A DNA stretch of 8,932 bases from JAWWPY01 sp964412845 (GCA_964412845.1 CAYPQM010000218.1:1-8932), one strand, 5' to 3'. Positions 1 to 6,500 are shown, numbered from the stretch's first letter. Notes: generated from the letters alone by a model not told the origin. A program made the numbers and translations.

Positions 1-118
1 GTGCGGTCAGCCGTCCGCCTACGGCAAACGCCTCATCTTCGGCCGCGCCTACTAGCCCAGCTAGGTCCGCCATCACGGTGCCGAGTTCCGGATCGAGTTC
101 GTCAGGGGTGTGAGACAC
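1..118 (-). CDS. Possible N-terminal part of an unidentified protein, cut by the window edge
   Basis: A GTG at 118-116 opens a minus-strand frame that stays open for 39 codons to the left edge. It begins VSHTPDELDPELG and continues as an acidic, Ala/Leu-rich, probably helical stretch. It is the only minus-strand frame here without a stop. The plus-strand frame opposite reads as a Ser/Ala/Pro-rich string, which is what the antisense shadow of a real GC-rich gene looks like. I do not recognise the family. No good Shine-Dalgarno sequence precedes the GTG, and the third-position GC bias is only moderate, so the gene could be spurious. If real, it is the next gene downstream of the ABC operon on the same strand, with the left 50-bp repeat just upstream of its start. 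Confidence 0.3.
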   Translation of the reverse strand, partial: MSHTPDELDPELGTVMADLAGLVGAAEDEAFAVGGRLTA

Positions 119-130
119 GAATGTAGGTGA

Positions 131-180
131 CTGGCCAGAAGCTTCCGCTGGCCAGGATCGGCTGAGTGTGCTGCCTGGTT
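131..180 (-). repeat. Left copy of a 50-bp inverted repeat flanking the six-gene block
   Basis: The reverse complement of 131-180 matches 6237-6286 at 44 of 50 positions, starting AACCAGGC and ending CTGGCCAG. The outer end holds the self-complementary octamer CTGGCCAG twice (131-138 and 148-155), separated by nine bases, so it can form an 8-bp stem-loop. It lies 238 bp downstream of the permease stop and is read in the operon's direction. It may be a mobile-unit end or a terminator-like dispersed repeat. There is no U-tract. Confidence 0.75.
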
Positions 181-418
181 AGATGCTGGTTCAGGCGGCA
201 TCTGTCTGGTTGCGCGGCAACGGCTGGCAACCCATGGCTAGCCAATGCCACCCCAAGCTGCCGCGCTGGCAGCCGGCCCGCGCCCCCTGCCGAACCCATG
301 ACAGCGCGAGTGCCAGCCACTCACAGCCGAAGCGCGCTCGGCGGCGACCTGCGAAGCCCTTCGGGCAGCCAAGACGCGGCACGACCTAGCCGGCCACTTT
401 CAGCTGGTCACCGGGCTC
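181..418. other. Non-coding stretch downstream of the ABC operon
   Basis: Together with 119-180 this is a gap of about 300 bases without a convincing gene. Short frames on both strands show no family signature or start signal. A 6-bp inverted repeat (AGATGC at 181-186, GCATCT at 198-203) and a weak bulged hairpin near 349-368 are visible. No clear terminator follows the permease stop. Confidence 0.5.
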
Positions 419-1624
419 TCAGGCCGCGCGGAGTGCTTCGGTGGGCTGCAGCATGGCTGCTTTGAGTGCTGGGTAGACGCCTGCCACGACACCGACGCCG
501 AGCCCGATAGCGACGGCGCCGCCGACAGCGCTTGCCGGTATCGAAAGCGGCCAGTGGTTGGCGTGGGCGGCAGTGGCGGTGATGCCGACGCCGATGCTGA
601 CACCGCTCAGGCCGCCACCGGCCGCGAGCAGGACCGACTCGGCCACGAATTGCGCCGCGACGTGGCGCCGGGCTGCGCCGAGGGCACGACGAAGGCCGAT
701 CTCGAACCGGCGCTCCAGCACCGAGATGACCATGACGTTGGCCACACCGACCGCGGCCACTAGCAGAGCGACCGCGCCGAGGCCGATGTACAGGGCGGTC
801 GACGATTGGACTATCAGCAGCCGGGCGGTCAGCGCGTCGGATGGGCGGCTGGCTTGCACTTGTTCGGGATGCTCCGGGTCGGTGGCTGCGGCCAGCACCG
901 ATGCGACGCTCGTCACCCGGGCTGGGTCGGTGCGAAGGTAGATGTGGCTGGGATGCCCGTTGTATCCAAGCGTCTGCGCTTGCTGGAAGCCGATCAGCGC
1001 GGAGCGGTCAATTTCCGGGGCGAGTGGGACGGGGCCAAGCACGCCGGTGACGTAGAACCATCGGCCACCGATCCATACCCGGCTGGCCTGGCCCGGGTCG
1101 GTGATGCCGAGCGTGATGGCGGCTTGGTAGCCGAGCACCACCGCCGGGTAGCGGGCGGTCGCCGAGTTAAGAAAGCTGCCCTGGATGATGTGGGCGCCTA
1201 GCGTGGCCAGCAGTGACCGGTCGGCCGCGCGGACGGCGAGCCCGCCGGTCTGGGTGGCAGGTACCTTGTCGGTGCGGTAGACGTTCAGACTGCCGAGTTC
1301 CGCGGTTGGGGCGACGTGTTCCACTCCGGGGATGCGGCCGATCATGCCGGTCGCGGTGGCGGGCAGCTCGGCTTCCTGGCCGGAGAGTGTCTGCCCGTTG
1401 ACGACGGTGAGCAGGTTGGTTCCCAGCTGGTCGATCTGGCCGAGCAGGCTGGCTTCGCTGGACTGGGTGACGCCGACCACGGTGACGATCGACGCGATTC
1501 CGATGGCGATGCCGAGCATCGCGAGGGCCGCCCGCAACCGCCGGGTCAAGATGCCGGCCACAGCGGTTATCAGCAGGTCCCCGAATCGGCACCGGGACGC
1601 GGCGCTCGTGTCGTGGCCGGTCAT
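419..1624 (-). CDS. ABC transporter permease, MacB/FtsX-like
   Basis: This 401-residue protein is the membrane subunit of a type VII (MacB-like) ABC exporter, which works by mechanotransmission rather than through a classical channel. The topology fits: TM1 near residues 31-53, a large extracytoplasmic MacB periplasmic-core-like domain at about 54-274, then three C-terminal helices near 276-300, 326-350 and 366-386. The FtsX-family coupling motif ERRFEIGLRRALGA lies just after TM2 (residues 304-317), and the protein ends in the typical PTEALRAA tail. Its ATG overlaps the ATPase stop by four bases, so translation is coupled and the two subunits should pair. Length and topology are normal for a permease without a fused ATPase. 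The substrate cannot be read from the sequence; antibiotics, peptides and lipids are all known for relatives. Confidence 0.93.
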   Translation of the reverse strand: MTGHDTSAASRCRFGDLLITAVAGILTRRLRAALAMLGIAIGIASIVTVVGVTQSSEASLLGQIDQLGTNLLTVVNGQTLSGQEAELPATATGMIGRIPGVEHVAPTAELGSLNVYRTDKVPATQTGGLAVRAADRSLLATLGAHIIQGSFLNSATARYPAVVLGYQAAITLGITDPGQASRVWIGGRWFYVTGVLGPVPLAPEIDRSALIGFQQAQTLGYNGHPSHIYLRTDPARVTSVASVLAAATDPEHPEQVQASRPSDALTARLLIVQSSTALYIGLGAVALLVAAVGVANVMVISVLERRFEIGLRRALGAARRHVAAQFVAESVLLAAGGGLSGVSIGVGITATAAHANHWPLSIPASAVGGAVAIGLGVGVVAGVYPALKAAMLQPTEALRAA

Positions 1625-2352
1625 GGTAGCTGCTTCCGGGCGTCGGAGACAATTTCGCCGTCTCTGAGCTCGACCTGACGGTGCATCGCGGCTGCCACCC
1701 GCTGATCGTGGGTGACCACGACGAGCGTGGCTCCTTGGCCGTTGAGCTGCTGCAGGAGGGTGAGCAGCCCGGCGCCCGCGCGACTGTCGAGGTTGCCGGT
1801 GGGCTCGTCGGCGAGAATGAGGGCTGGCTCGCCGACCAGCGCCCGCGCGACGGCGACCCGCTGCCGTTCACCACCCGATAGCTGGCCGGGCCGGTGGCGG
1901 GCCCGCTGCTCCAGCCCGACCTGCCTGAGCGCGACTGCTGCCAGCCGGCGGCGTTCCGGTCCTGGCACTCCCCGGTAGAGCAGCCCGGTGGCGACGTTGT
2001 CCAAGGCTGTTCGCGTTTCGAGGAGGAAGAACTGCTGGAAGATCACGCCGATGTGACGGGATCTCAGGCCGGACAGCTGACCGTCGGTAAGTCCGCCGAC
2101 ATCTTGACCGGCGATGCGGACTGAGCCGGCGGTCGGGCGGTCAAGCGCGGCCATCAGGTGCAGCAGGGTCGTCTTGCCGGATCCGGATGGGCCGACAACG
2201 GCCACCAGTTCACCGGAACCGACCTGGAGGCTCACCCCGTTCAGCGACCGGACGGGGGGGTCTCCTGGGTACTCCTTGCAGACGTCAGTGAGGCGCAGCA
2301 GTGGCGGCCACGGCTGAGTGGGTGATCCAGCAGGTTCGGCGGCGAGGCTCAT
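1621..2352 (-). CDS. ABC transporter ATP-binding protein (MacB/LolD class)
   Basis: This cytoplasmic ATPase of 243 residues powers the neighbouring permease. All nucleotide-binding motifs are intact: Walker A GPSGSGKT at 54-61, Q-loop at FQQ (about residue 106), signature LSGGE at 158-162, Walker B LILADEP at 178-184 with catalytic Glu183, the D-loop segment GNLDS, and switch His215. The GxPSGSGKTTLLH and ADEPTGNLDS wording is characteristic of the MacB/LolD/FtsE subfamily. The ATG overlaps the adaptor stop by four bases, and its own stop overlaps the permease start by four bases, giving strictly coupled translation. The first 18 residues are a short Pro-rich extension before the usual start of the fold. 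The protein looks functional, with no missing catalytic residue. Confidence 0.95.
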   Translation of the reverse strand: MSLAAEPAGSPTQPWPPLLRLTDVCKEYPGDPPVRSLNGVSLQVGSGELVAVVGPSGSGKTTLLHLMAALDRPTAGSVRIAGQDVGGLTDGQLSGLRSRHIGVIFQQFFLLETRTALDNVATGLLYRGVPGPERRRLAAVALRQVGLEQRARHRPGQLSGGERQRVAVARALVGEPALILADEPTGNLDSRAGAGLLTLLQQLNGQGATLVVVTHDQRVAAAMHRQVELRDGEIVSDARKQLP

Positions 2353-3458
2353 TCCGCAGGCACCTCGACCAGTGTCCCCTGGGTTAGACCGGGAGCAGCG
2401 ATCTCGACCAGGCCGGCGGTGTCGTCGAACAGGCCGAGGGTAACCGCGATCCGGCGGCTTCGCTGACCCGCGCCTGCCTGGACGTAGTAGCCGCCGCCCG
2501 GACCGGCGAGCAGCGCGGTGATGGGCACCGCCAGCACGCCGTCGTGTTCGGCGGTGGTGATGGAAACCTGGACTGGTGCCTGATCCAAGCCAGTCAGGTC
2601 CCGCGGGTGATCAAGCCTGACGGTGACCGGGATAGTGGCTGACGGGGGCGCCCCGCCCGCCGCGTTGCCCGCTGTTGCGCTCCCCCCGGCCGTGCCGCTC
2701 GCCACGGTCTGGGACGGTTCCCCAACGGAGGCCACTGCGCCGGTCGTGGTGGTCCCACTGGGCAGCGTGACCAGCACCCGGTCGCCGGGGTGCACAAGTT
2801 GCCGGCTTCCGGCATCGAGGGAGGCCTGCACGACTGGGGCCGTCGAGGTAAGGGTCAACACTGCTGTTCCCGGCGTCAGCGGGGCTCCTGCCGTAGCCAG
2901 CACGCTGTCGACCCGCACTGGCCCAGGCAGGAAGGCGACCTGGCCGAGGGCGAGCTGGCCGGTCTGCGCCAGGCCAAGGGTGCCCTGCCAGTGCGATATG
3001 GCGGCGGCTGTGGCCCAGCTGAAGTGGGTGCCGTTCCCCAATGCGGCCAGGCCAGCCGGATCGAGGCGCCGGAGGTTGACGTTCAGTTCCGCTACGTCCG
3101 GGCCCTGGGTCATACCCAGGCTGAAATCGCGCCAGGCCGGGACAGGGCCAAACAGAAGCGGGACCGGCCGGTCGTCTACCGCGAACAGCGGCTGCCCGCG
3201 TCCGATGATCTGCGCAGGGGCCGGCAGGTGGGTGACAATCCCGCCCAGCTCACTCACCAGGGTGTAGCTGGACTCGAATCCAGCCACGCCCGGGATCTGC
3301 TGACGAGTGATGATATCCGTGCGTATCACCCGGGCCAGGGCCGTTGGCGCCGGCGCCAACGCCGCCGAGGTGGAACTCGCGGCGCGGGCCACCGTGAGCC
3401 AGCAGGCGGCGGCCAGGCCACCGGCGGCCATGAGAATCAGGACGCTTCGTGACCTCAT
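2349..3458 (-). CDS. Membrane-anchored efflux adaptor (HlyD/MacA-like) with embedded peptidoglycan-binding domain
   Basis: A 369-residue extracytoplasmic adaptor for the ABC exporter. Residues 5-27 form an N-terminal signal or anchor helix. Residues 115-170 match a PG_binding_1 fold: GMTQGPDVAELNVNLRRL, then the aromatic/Thr/Ala segment and QGTLGLAQTG. This sits where Gram-negative adaptors carry a helical hairpin. Beta-barrel-like strands follow at about 205-245 (PVVQASLDAGSRQLVHPGD), then a Gly/Ala/Ser linker at 251-272, and a C-terminal membrane-proximal domain that includes AVPITALLAGPGGGYYV. I chose ATG 3458 because the anchor helix follows at once and the gene then starts four bases after the lipoprotein stop. 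The same frame stays open upstream to 4028, but that part overlaps the lipoprotein gene and is low-complexity. An AGGGG about 11 bases upstream may serve as ribosome-binding site. Confidence 0.88.
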   Translation of the reverse strand: MRSRSVLILMAAGGLAAACWLTVARAASSTSAALAPAPTALARVIRTDIITRQQIPGVAGFESSYTLVSELGGIVTHLPAPAQIIGRGQPLFAVDDRPVPLLFGPVPAWRDFSLGMTQGPDVAELNVNLRRLDPAGLAALGNGTHFSWATAAAISHWQGTLGLAQTGQLALGQVAFLPGPVRVDSVLATAGAPLTPGTAVLTLTSTAPVVQASLDAGSRQLVHPGDRVLVTLPSGTTTTGAVASVGEPSQTVASGTAGGSATAGNAAGGAPPSATIPVTVRLDHPRDLTGLDQAPVQVSITTAEHDGVLAVPITALLAGPGGGYYVQAGAGQRSRRIAVTLGLFDDTAGLVEIAAPGLTQGTLVEVPAE

Positions 3459-3462
3459 GTGG

Positions 3463-4044
3463 TCACGGCCCCTGGATGACGTGCAGCAGGGGCTGCACGC
3501 CTGGATTGGCCTGCTTGCAGTGCTGGAGCTGCGGGTAGACGCCGCGCTTCCCAAGCGCTTGCAGGTGCTGATCGAGCGGGAACAGCCCTTTCGCGTTTGG
3601 GTCTGGCCAGTCGGTGATTCCGCCGTGTCGCATGCAACGGGCGAAGGAGAGCAGGAGCTGGAACTGCGCCGAGTCCGGCGGCACAGGGGCCGGGCTGGCG
3701 CCAGGCAGCCGGTCGAGTATGGGCCCGCAGGCCTGCTGGACGGCCGGCACGTCAGTTGGGTGGTCCCAGCCGTTCTGGGCGTTGGCGCCGGGAAACGACG
3801 CGACCCCCTGACTGTCCACGGTTGGATCGGGCAGGCCCGGGAGGCCATGGCTCCGCGCGCAGGACACGAACTGCTGCCAGACCACCACAGCGCGGCCCGG
3901 CGCTGGTCCGCTACTGCCAGCAGCGGACCGCGGGTGCGCTGAACCGCAACCGGCGGCGAGTGCCACCAGGACGGCCATCGCGGCAATCGGTGATCTGGGC
4001 AGGCGGCGGCTGGCCCGCCGCGCGGCAAGCGAGGTGATGTTCAT
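3463..4044 (-). CDS. Putative lipoprotein with duplicated C-x-R-x-x-G...PDP motif
   Basis: This 193-residue predicted lipoprotein is the first gene of the efflux operon. A basic N-terminus (several Arg in residues 9-17) leads into a hydrophobic helix ending LAAGC, so Cys33 is the likely lipidation site. The mature part holds two related units: CARSHGLPGLPDP (62-74) followed by Cys106, and CMRHGGITDWPDP (137-149) followed by Cys176. The spacing (44 and 39 residues) suggests one disulfide per unit. This type of small Cys/PDP lipoprotein is, from memory, common in actinomycetes beside adaptor-ABC operons, but I know no assigned function. ATG 4044 is chosen because it gives a normal signal peptide; a GTG at 4152 in the same frame would add 36 unlikely residues. 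It may help substrate delivery or interact with the kinase (inference). Confidence 0.8.
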   Translation of the reverse strand: MNITSLAARRASRRLPRSPIAAMAVLVALAAGCGSAHPRSAAGSSGPAPGRAVVVWQQFVSCARSHGLPGLPDPTVDSQGVASFPGANAQNGWDHPTDVPAVQQACGPILDRLPGASPAPVPPDSAQFQLLLSFARCMRHGGITDWPDPNAKGLFPLDQHLQALGKRGVYPQLQHCKQANPGVQPLLHVIQGP

Positions 4045-4109
4045 GCCGGCCAGCGTGCGGGCCGGCGGCAGGGCCGGGCATCCGCCGCTGGTCCGCACTT
4101 GTATCGGCA

Positions 4110-4181
4110 CTAAGGCCAGGTTCGACGGCAGGATTGTGCTGCCGCCTATCACTTAAGGCCGAGTCCGGGTTGCGACCTTAG
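4110..4181. promoter_or_regulatory. Three YTAAGGYC candidate operator sites
   Basis: CTAAGGCC lies at 4110-4117, TTAAGGCC at 4153-4160, and the inverted copy GACCTTAG (reading CTAAGGTC on the other strand) at 4174-4181. Centre-to-centre distances are 43 and 21 bp, close to four and two helical turns, so all would face the same side of the helix. The last two form an inverted pair, the geometry used by many NarL/LuxR-type regulators. The same heptamer also occurs by chance elsewhere in the window, so this is a candidate only. Confidence 0.35.
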
Positions 4182-4208
4182 GCAGATTCCGCGGCGGCCC
4201 CGCCAGCG

Positions 4209-4222
4209 TAGCGTTCATCCAT
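4209..4222 (+). promoter_or_regulatory. Possible -10 element giving a leaderless kinase mRNA
   Basis: TAGCGT at 4209-4214 fits the actinobacterial TANNNT -10 pattern. It ends eight bases before ATG 4223, the spacing typical of leaderless transcripts. No Shine-Dalgarno sequence is present upstream, which agrees. No good -35 box is visible at the proper distance, which would fit an activator-dependent promoter, but a chance match is possible. Confidence 0.3.
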
Positions 4223-5494
4223 ATGATGGCGCTCACTCGTCTCGACCGGTGGCTCAGCCGCCCGGCGGTACTTGCCGTGGCGGCCGCCAGCCTGCTGCTG
4301 GCGGCCACCGTCGCGCTACGCGACGAGGTCGCCGTGTCGCCGATGCCTGGTCACCTGGCCGCCGCCGTGCCGTTGTGGTGGGCAGCGGCCGCAGTGCTAG
4401 AGGTCGCCGTCATCCTGTGCCTCCGCTGGCCGGTGATCGCGCTATCGGCGGCAGTGCTCGCCACGTTGGCGCACATGAACGCCGGTTATCCCCCGCTGCC
4501 GGTGGACCTCGCGGCGCCCATCGCATTGGGCTCGATGGCGGCTAATGCATCCCGCCGGATGACCATCACCAGCTTGATCGCCTCATTGGCTGCGGCGGCC
4601 GGCTGGAGCACCTACGTACTGGTGGCCTTTCACAGCAACCCGGGGGCTTTCAAAGCCCTATCGCCGCAGCAGATCGAGAACCTGAAACGAGCCCATGGAC
4701 CGGTCGTGACCTCGCCGACCGCTTGGGGCGGCCTCGTCGTTCTCGCTCTCGTCCTAGTCGCCTTCTGGCTGGGCGGCCTGGTCCTGCGCAACCGGCGTGA
4801 GCGCTTTCGCGATCTCGAACTGCGAGCGGCGGACCTGCAAGCGGAACGGGACCGCCAGGCTCGGCTGGCCGCCGCCGAGGAGCGGGAGCGGATCAGCCGC
4901 GAGCTGCATGATGTGGTCGCTCACGCGGTCAGCGTCATCGTCATCCAGGCGCAAGGCGCCGCGACCGTGCTGGACCGGGATCCGGAACGCAGCCGGCGCG
5001 CACTCGAGACGATCGTGACTGCCGGCCGGGAGTGCCTGTCGGAGATCCGCACCGTTTTCAACGCATCGGACAACACGCTTGAGGCAGAGCTGGCGATGGA
5101 ACCTCTGCCCGGGCTCGCTCGGCTGCCCGAGTTGCTTGACCGGGTCCGCGAAGCCAAACTGCACGTGGACCTGTGCGTCGAAGGCGGTCCCGCCGCCTTG
5201 CAGCCCACGGTGGACCTGGCGGCGTTCCGCATCATCCAAGAAGGACTGACCAACGTTCTCAAGCACGCTGGCCCGGCGGCTACCGCAACAGTGCGCATTC
5301 GATACCACCCGGACAGGATGGAAATTGAAATGGAGAACAAGGCCCCGGGCTACCGTGACGGTGATCCGCCGGGCCGGGGACTACGCGGAATGCACGAACG
5401 GGCATCAAACCTCGGCGGCCAGCTATCGATCAGCGCGGCCAACGGCAGCTTCCGGGTCACGGCGGTGCTGCCAACACGAACGCCTCTGCGATGA
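4223..5494 (+). CDS. Two-component sensor histidine kinase (NarL/DesK class, HisKA_3)
   Basis: This 423-residue membrane kinase should autophosphorylate and pass phosphate to the next gene's product. The N-terminal half has five or six hydrophobic helices (about 14-32, 46-66, 69-88, 96-108, 115-137, 167-187), with one longer loop at about 138-166 that may lie outside the membrane. A short coiled segment (190-218) leads to the HisKA_3 dimerisation motif ERERISRELHDVVAH, with phospho-acceptor His229. The HATPase_c domain shows the N box IIQEGLTNVLKHA with Asn344 and the G box GRGLRGMHERASNLGG at about 384-399. Key residues are intact. Two ATGs are adjacent (4223 and 4226); I kept the first. The stop overlaps the regulator start by four bases, so the pair is co-translated. 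The signal sensed is unknown; many relatives beside MacB-like exporters respond to envelope stress or antimicrobials. Confidence 0.94.
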   Translation: MMALTRLDRWLSRPAVLAVAAASLLLAATVALRDEVAVSPMPGHLAAAVPLWWAAAAVLEVAVILCLRWPVIALSAAVLATLAHMNAGYPPLPVDLAAPIALGSMAANASRRMTITSLIASLAAAAGWSTYVLVAFHSNPGAFKALSPQQIENLKRAHGPVVTSPTAWGGLVVLALVLVAFWLGGLVLRNRRERFRDLELRAADLQAERDRQARLAAAEERERISRELHDVVAHAVSVIVIQAQGAATVLDRDPERSRRALETIVTAGRECLSEIRTVFNASDNTLEAELAMEPLPGLARLPELLDRVREAKLHVDLCVEGGPAALQPTVDLAAFRIIQEGLTNVLKHAGPAATATVRIRYHPDRMEIEMENKAPGYRDGDPPGRGLRGMHERASNLGGQLSISAANGSFRVTAVLPTRTPLR

Positions 5495-6165
5495 CCATCA
5501 GGGTGCTGCTGGTCGACGACCAGGCTCTCGTCCGCACCGGATTTCGGATGATCCTCGAAGGCGCCGACGACATCGAGGTGGTAGGAGAAGCTAGGGACGG
5601 CCACGAAGCAACCGAACTGACCCGAACGGCCCGGCCCGACGTGATCGTCATGGACGTCCGGATGCCGCGCATGAACGGAGTCGAGGCCACCAAGCGGATC
5701 CGCCAGCGCAATCAAGGACCCACAGCCCCCAAGATCCTCATCCTGACCACCTTCGACCTAGACGAATACGTGTACGCCTCGCTCCGGGCCGGAGCAAGCG
5801 GATTCCTGCTCAAGGACACGCTGGCCAGCGACCTCCTGTCTGCGCTGAGAGCGGTGGCGGCCGGTGACTCGGTGGTCGCTCCCGCCGCCACCCGGCGGCT
5901 GGTCGAACGCTTCCTGCCCACCGCGGGGGCTACCGATCCACCTGATCAATCCAAGCTCGACGAGCTCACTCCCCGCGAACGTGAGGTACTCGGACTCATC
6001 GCGCGGGGACTGTCCAACGCCGAGATCGCTCAGCGGATGCACCTCAGTGAAGGCACAGTGAAAAGCCACGTCGGACGAGTTCTGACCAAGCTTGGCATCC
6101 GAGACCGAGTCCAAGCCGTCATCGTCGCCTACGAAGGCGGCTTCATCCGGCCGGGAATGCACTGA
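5491..6165 (+). CDS. Response regulator, NarL/FixJ family with LuxR-type DNA-binding domain
   Basis: A 224-residue cytoplasmic transcription factor. The receiver domain (about 1-120) has the acidic pair Asp9/Asp10, phospho-acceptor Asp55 in VIVMDVRMP, the switch Thr86-Thr87 region in LILTTF, and Lys108 in GFLLKD. The LuxR-type helix-turn-helix spans about 155-215: LTPREREVLGLIARGLSNAEIA, then LSEGTVKSHVGRVLTKLGIRDR. All signature residues are present, so phosphorylation by the adjacent kinase should work. The start ATG overlaps the kinase stop (ATGA), with no Shine-Dalgarno sequence of its own, which indicates coupled translation. Its most likely targets are the sites between 4045 and 4222, which would switch on the divergent efflux operon and its own transcript. 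The target assignment is inference. Confidence 0.95.
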   Translation: MTIRVLLVDDQALVRTGFRMILEGADDIEVVGEARDGHEATELTRTARPDVIVMDVRMPRMNGVEATKRIRQRNQGPTAPKILILTTFDLDEYVYASLRAGASGFLLKDTLASDLLSALRAVAAGDSVVAPAATRRLVERFLPTAGATDPPDQSKLDELTPREREVLGLIARGLSNAEIAQRMHLSEGTVKSHVGRVLTKLGIRDRVQAVIVAYEGGFIRPGMH

Positions 6166-6236
6166 CATGTGATGGGCGCGAGAAGCCAGGGCATCTGGTC
6201 CATCGACGCTGTAGCGACACCGGGTCACGGGCCGCA

Positions 6237-6286
6237 AACCAGGCCGCACACTCAGACAATCCTGGCCCGCGAAAGCTCCTGGCCAG
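6237..6286 (+). repeat. Right copy of the 50-bp inverted repeat flanking the six-gene block
   Basis: Positions 6237-6286 match the reverse complement of 131-180 with six mismatches in 50. The copy starts 71 bp after the regulator stop and is read in the same direction as that gene, mirroring the left copy's relation to its operon. The outer hairpin is kept (CTGGCC and GGCCAG arms, eight pairs with one mismatch). Homology stops abruptly at 6286. Confidence 0.75.
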
Positions 6287-6291
6287 CCCGC

Positions 6292-6486
6292 GATATCGCG
6301 CGGGTCGTCGGCGTGGATTCCGGGTTGCCAGCGGACCTGGTCCAAGGCATCTGGGAGGAGATCAGCCCGCATGCCGAGGAGTGGCGCGCCATCGGGGTCT
6401 TTCCGGCCGCGGTGCCGGTACCCGCCGATGCCCCGCTGCTCGACCGCCTGCTCGGCCTCACTGGCCGTGACCCCTATGCGCCGTGA
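6292..6486 (+). pseudogene. C-terminal remnant of a DinB/MDMPI-like (TIGR03086-type) protein
   Basis: From Asp at 6292 to the TGA at 6484-6486, 64 codons read DIARVVGVDSGLPADLV, then a helix, then WRAIGVFPAAVPVPAD and LDRLLGLTGRDP. This resembles, from memory, the end of actinobacterial TIGR03086-type metal-binding proteins (DinB / mycothiol-dependent maleylpyruvate isomerase superfamily). In that family a WDLARAxG segment is followed by a final GVFGxxVPVPxDAxxxxRLLxxxGRDP. A full protein is about 190-200 residues, so two thirds including the metal-binding part are missing. The frame continues upstream to a GTG at 6169, but that stretch crosses the 50-bp repeat and has no family resemblance. 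Homology begins within six bases of the repeat's outer edge, which suggests the gene was cut there. The family assignment is moderately sure; non-function is likely. Confidence 0.5.
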
Positions 6487-6496
6487 CCCTTACGCG
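6465..6496 (+). repeat. 16-bp imperfect tandem duplication at the remnant's stop codon
   Basis: CCGTGACCCCTATGCG (6465-6480) is followed directly by CCGTGACCCTTACGCG (6481-6496), with 14 of 16 bases identical. The duplicate puts the stop TGA in frame right after the first copy, so it may have changed the original C-terminus. It ends four bases before the IS fragment. Confidence 0.7.
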
Positions 6497-6500
6497 CTAA

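Larger units (their letters stand above)
4045..4222. promoter_or_regulatory. Divergent control region between the efflux operon and the two-component genes
   Basis: A 178-bp intergenic region between two divergent start codons must hold the promoters of both operons. Neither start codon has a strong Shine-Dalgarno sequence. The region contains three copies of an AT-containing octamer, YTAAGGYC, in otherwise very GC-rich DNA, and a TAGCGT -10-like hexamer close to the kinase start. The arrangement suggests that the response regulator controls its own operon and the efflux genes from here. Confidence 0.7.

Noticed and set aside
419..3458. Naming the exporter macAB or assigning macrolide resistance
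   Set aside because: The motifs fix the transporter class, not the substrate. The adaptor has a peptidoglycan-binding domain unlike MacA, and the permease lacks the fused ATPase of MacB.
3459..4028. Upstream extension of the adaptor reading frame to 4028 (559 residues)
   Set aside because: The added part is Ser/Arg/Pro-rich, has no domain, and fully overlaps the lipoprotein gene. The anchor helix follows directly after ATG 3458.
4045..4152. GTG 4152 as start of the lipoprotein
   Set aside because: It would place 36 non-signal-like residues before a good lipoprotein signal peptide and would occupy most of the divergent control region.
6169..6291. Full 105-residue gene starting at GTG 6169
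   Set aside because: The first 41 codons cross the 50-bp repeat and non-coding spacer and show no family resemblance; only the part from 6292 does.
119..6300. Target-site duplication outside the 50-bp inverted repeats
   Set aside because: Bases just outside 131 and 6286 (GTAGGTGA and CCCGCGAT) do not match, so no duplication supports a simple transposition.
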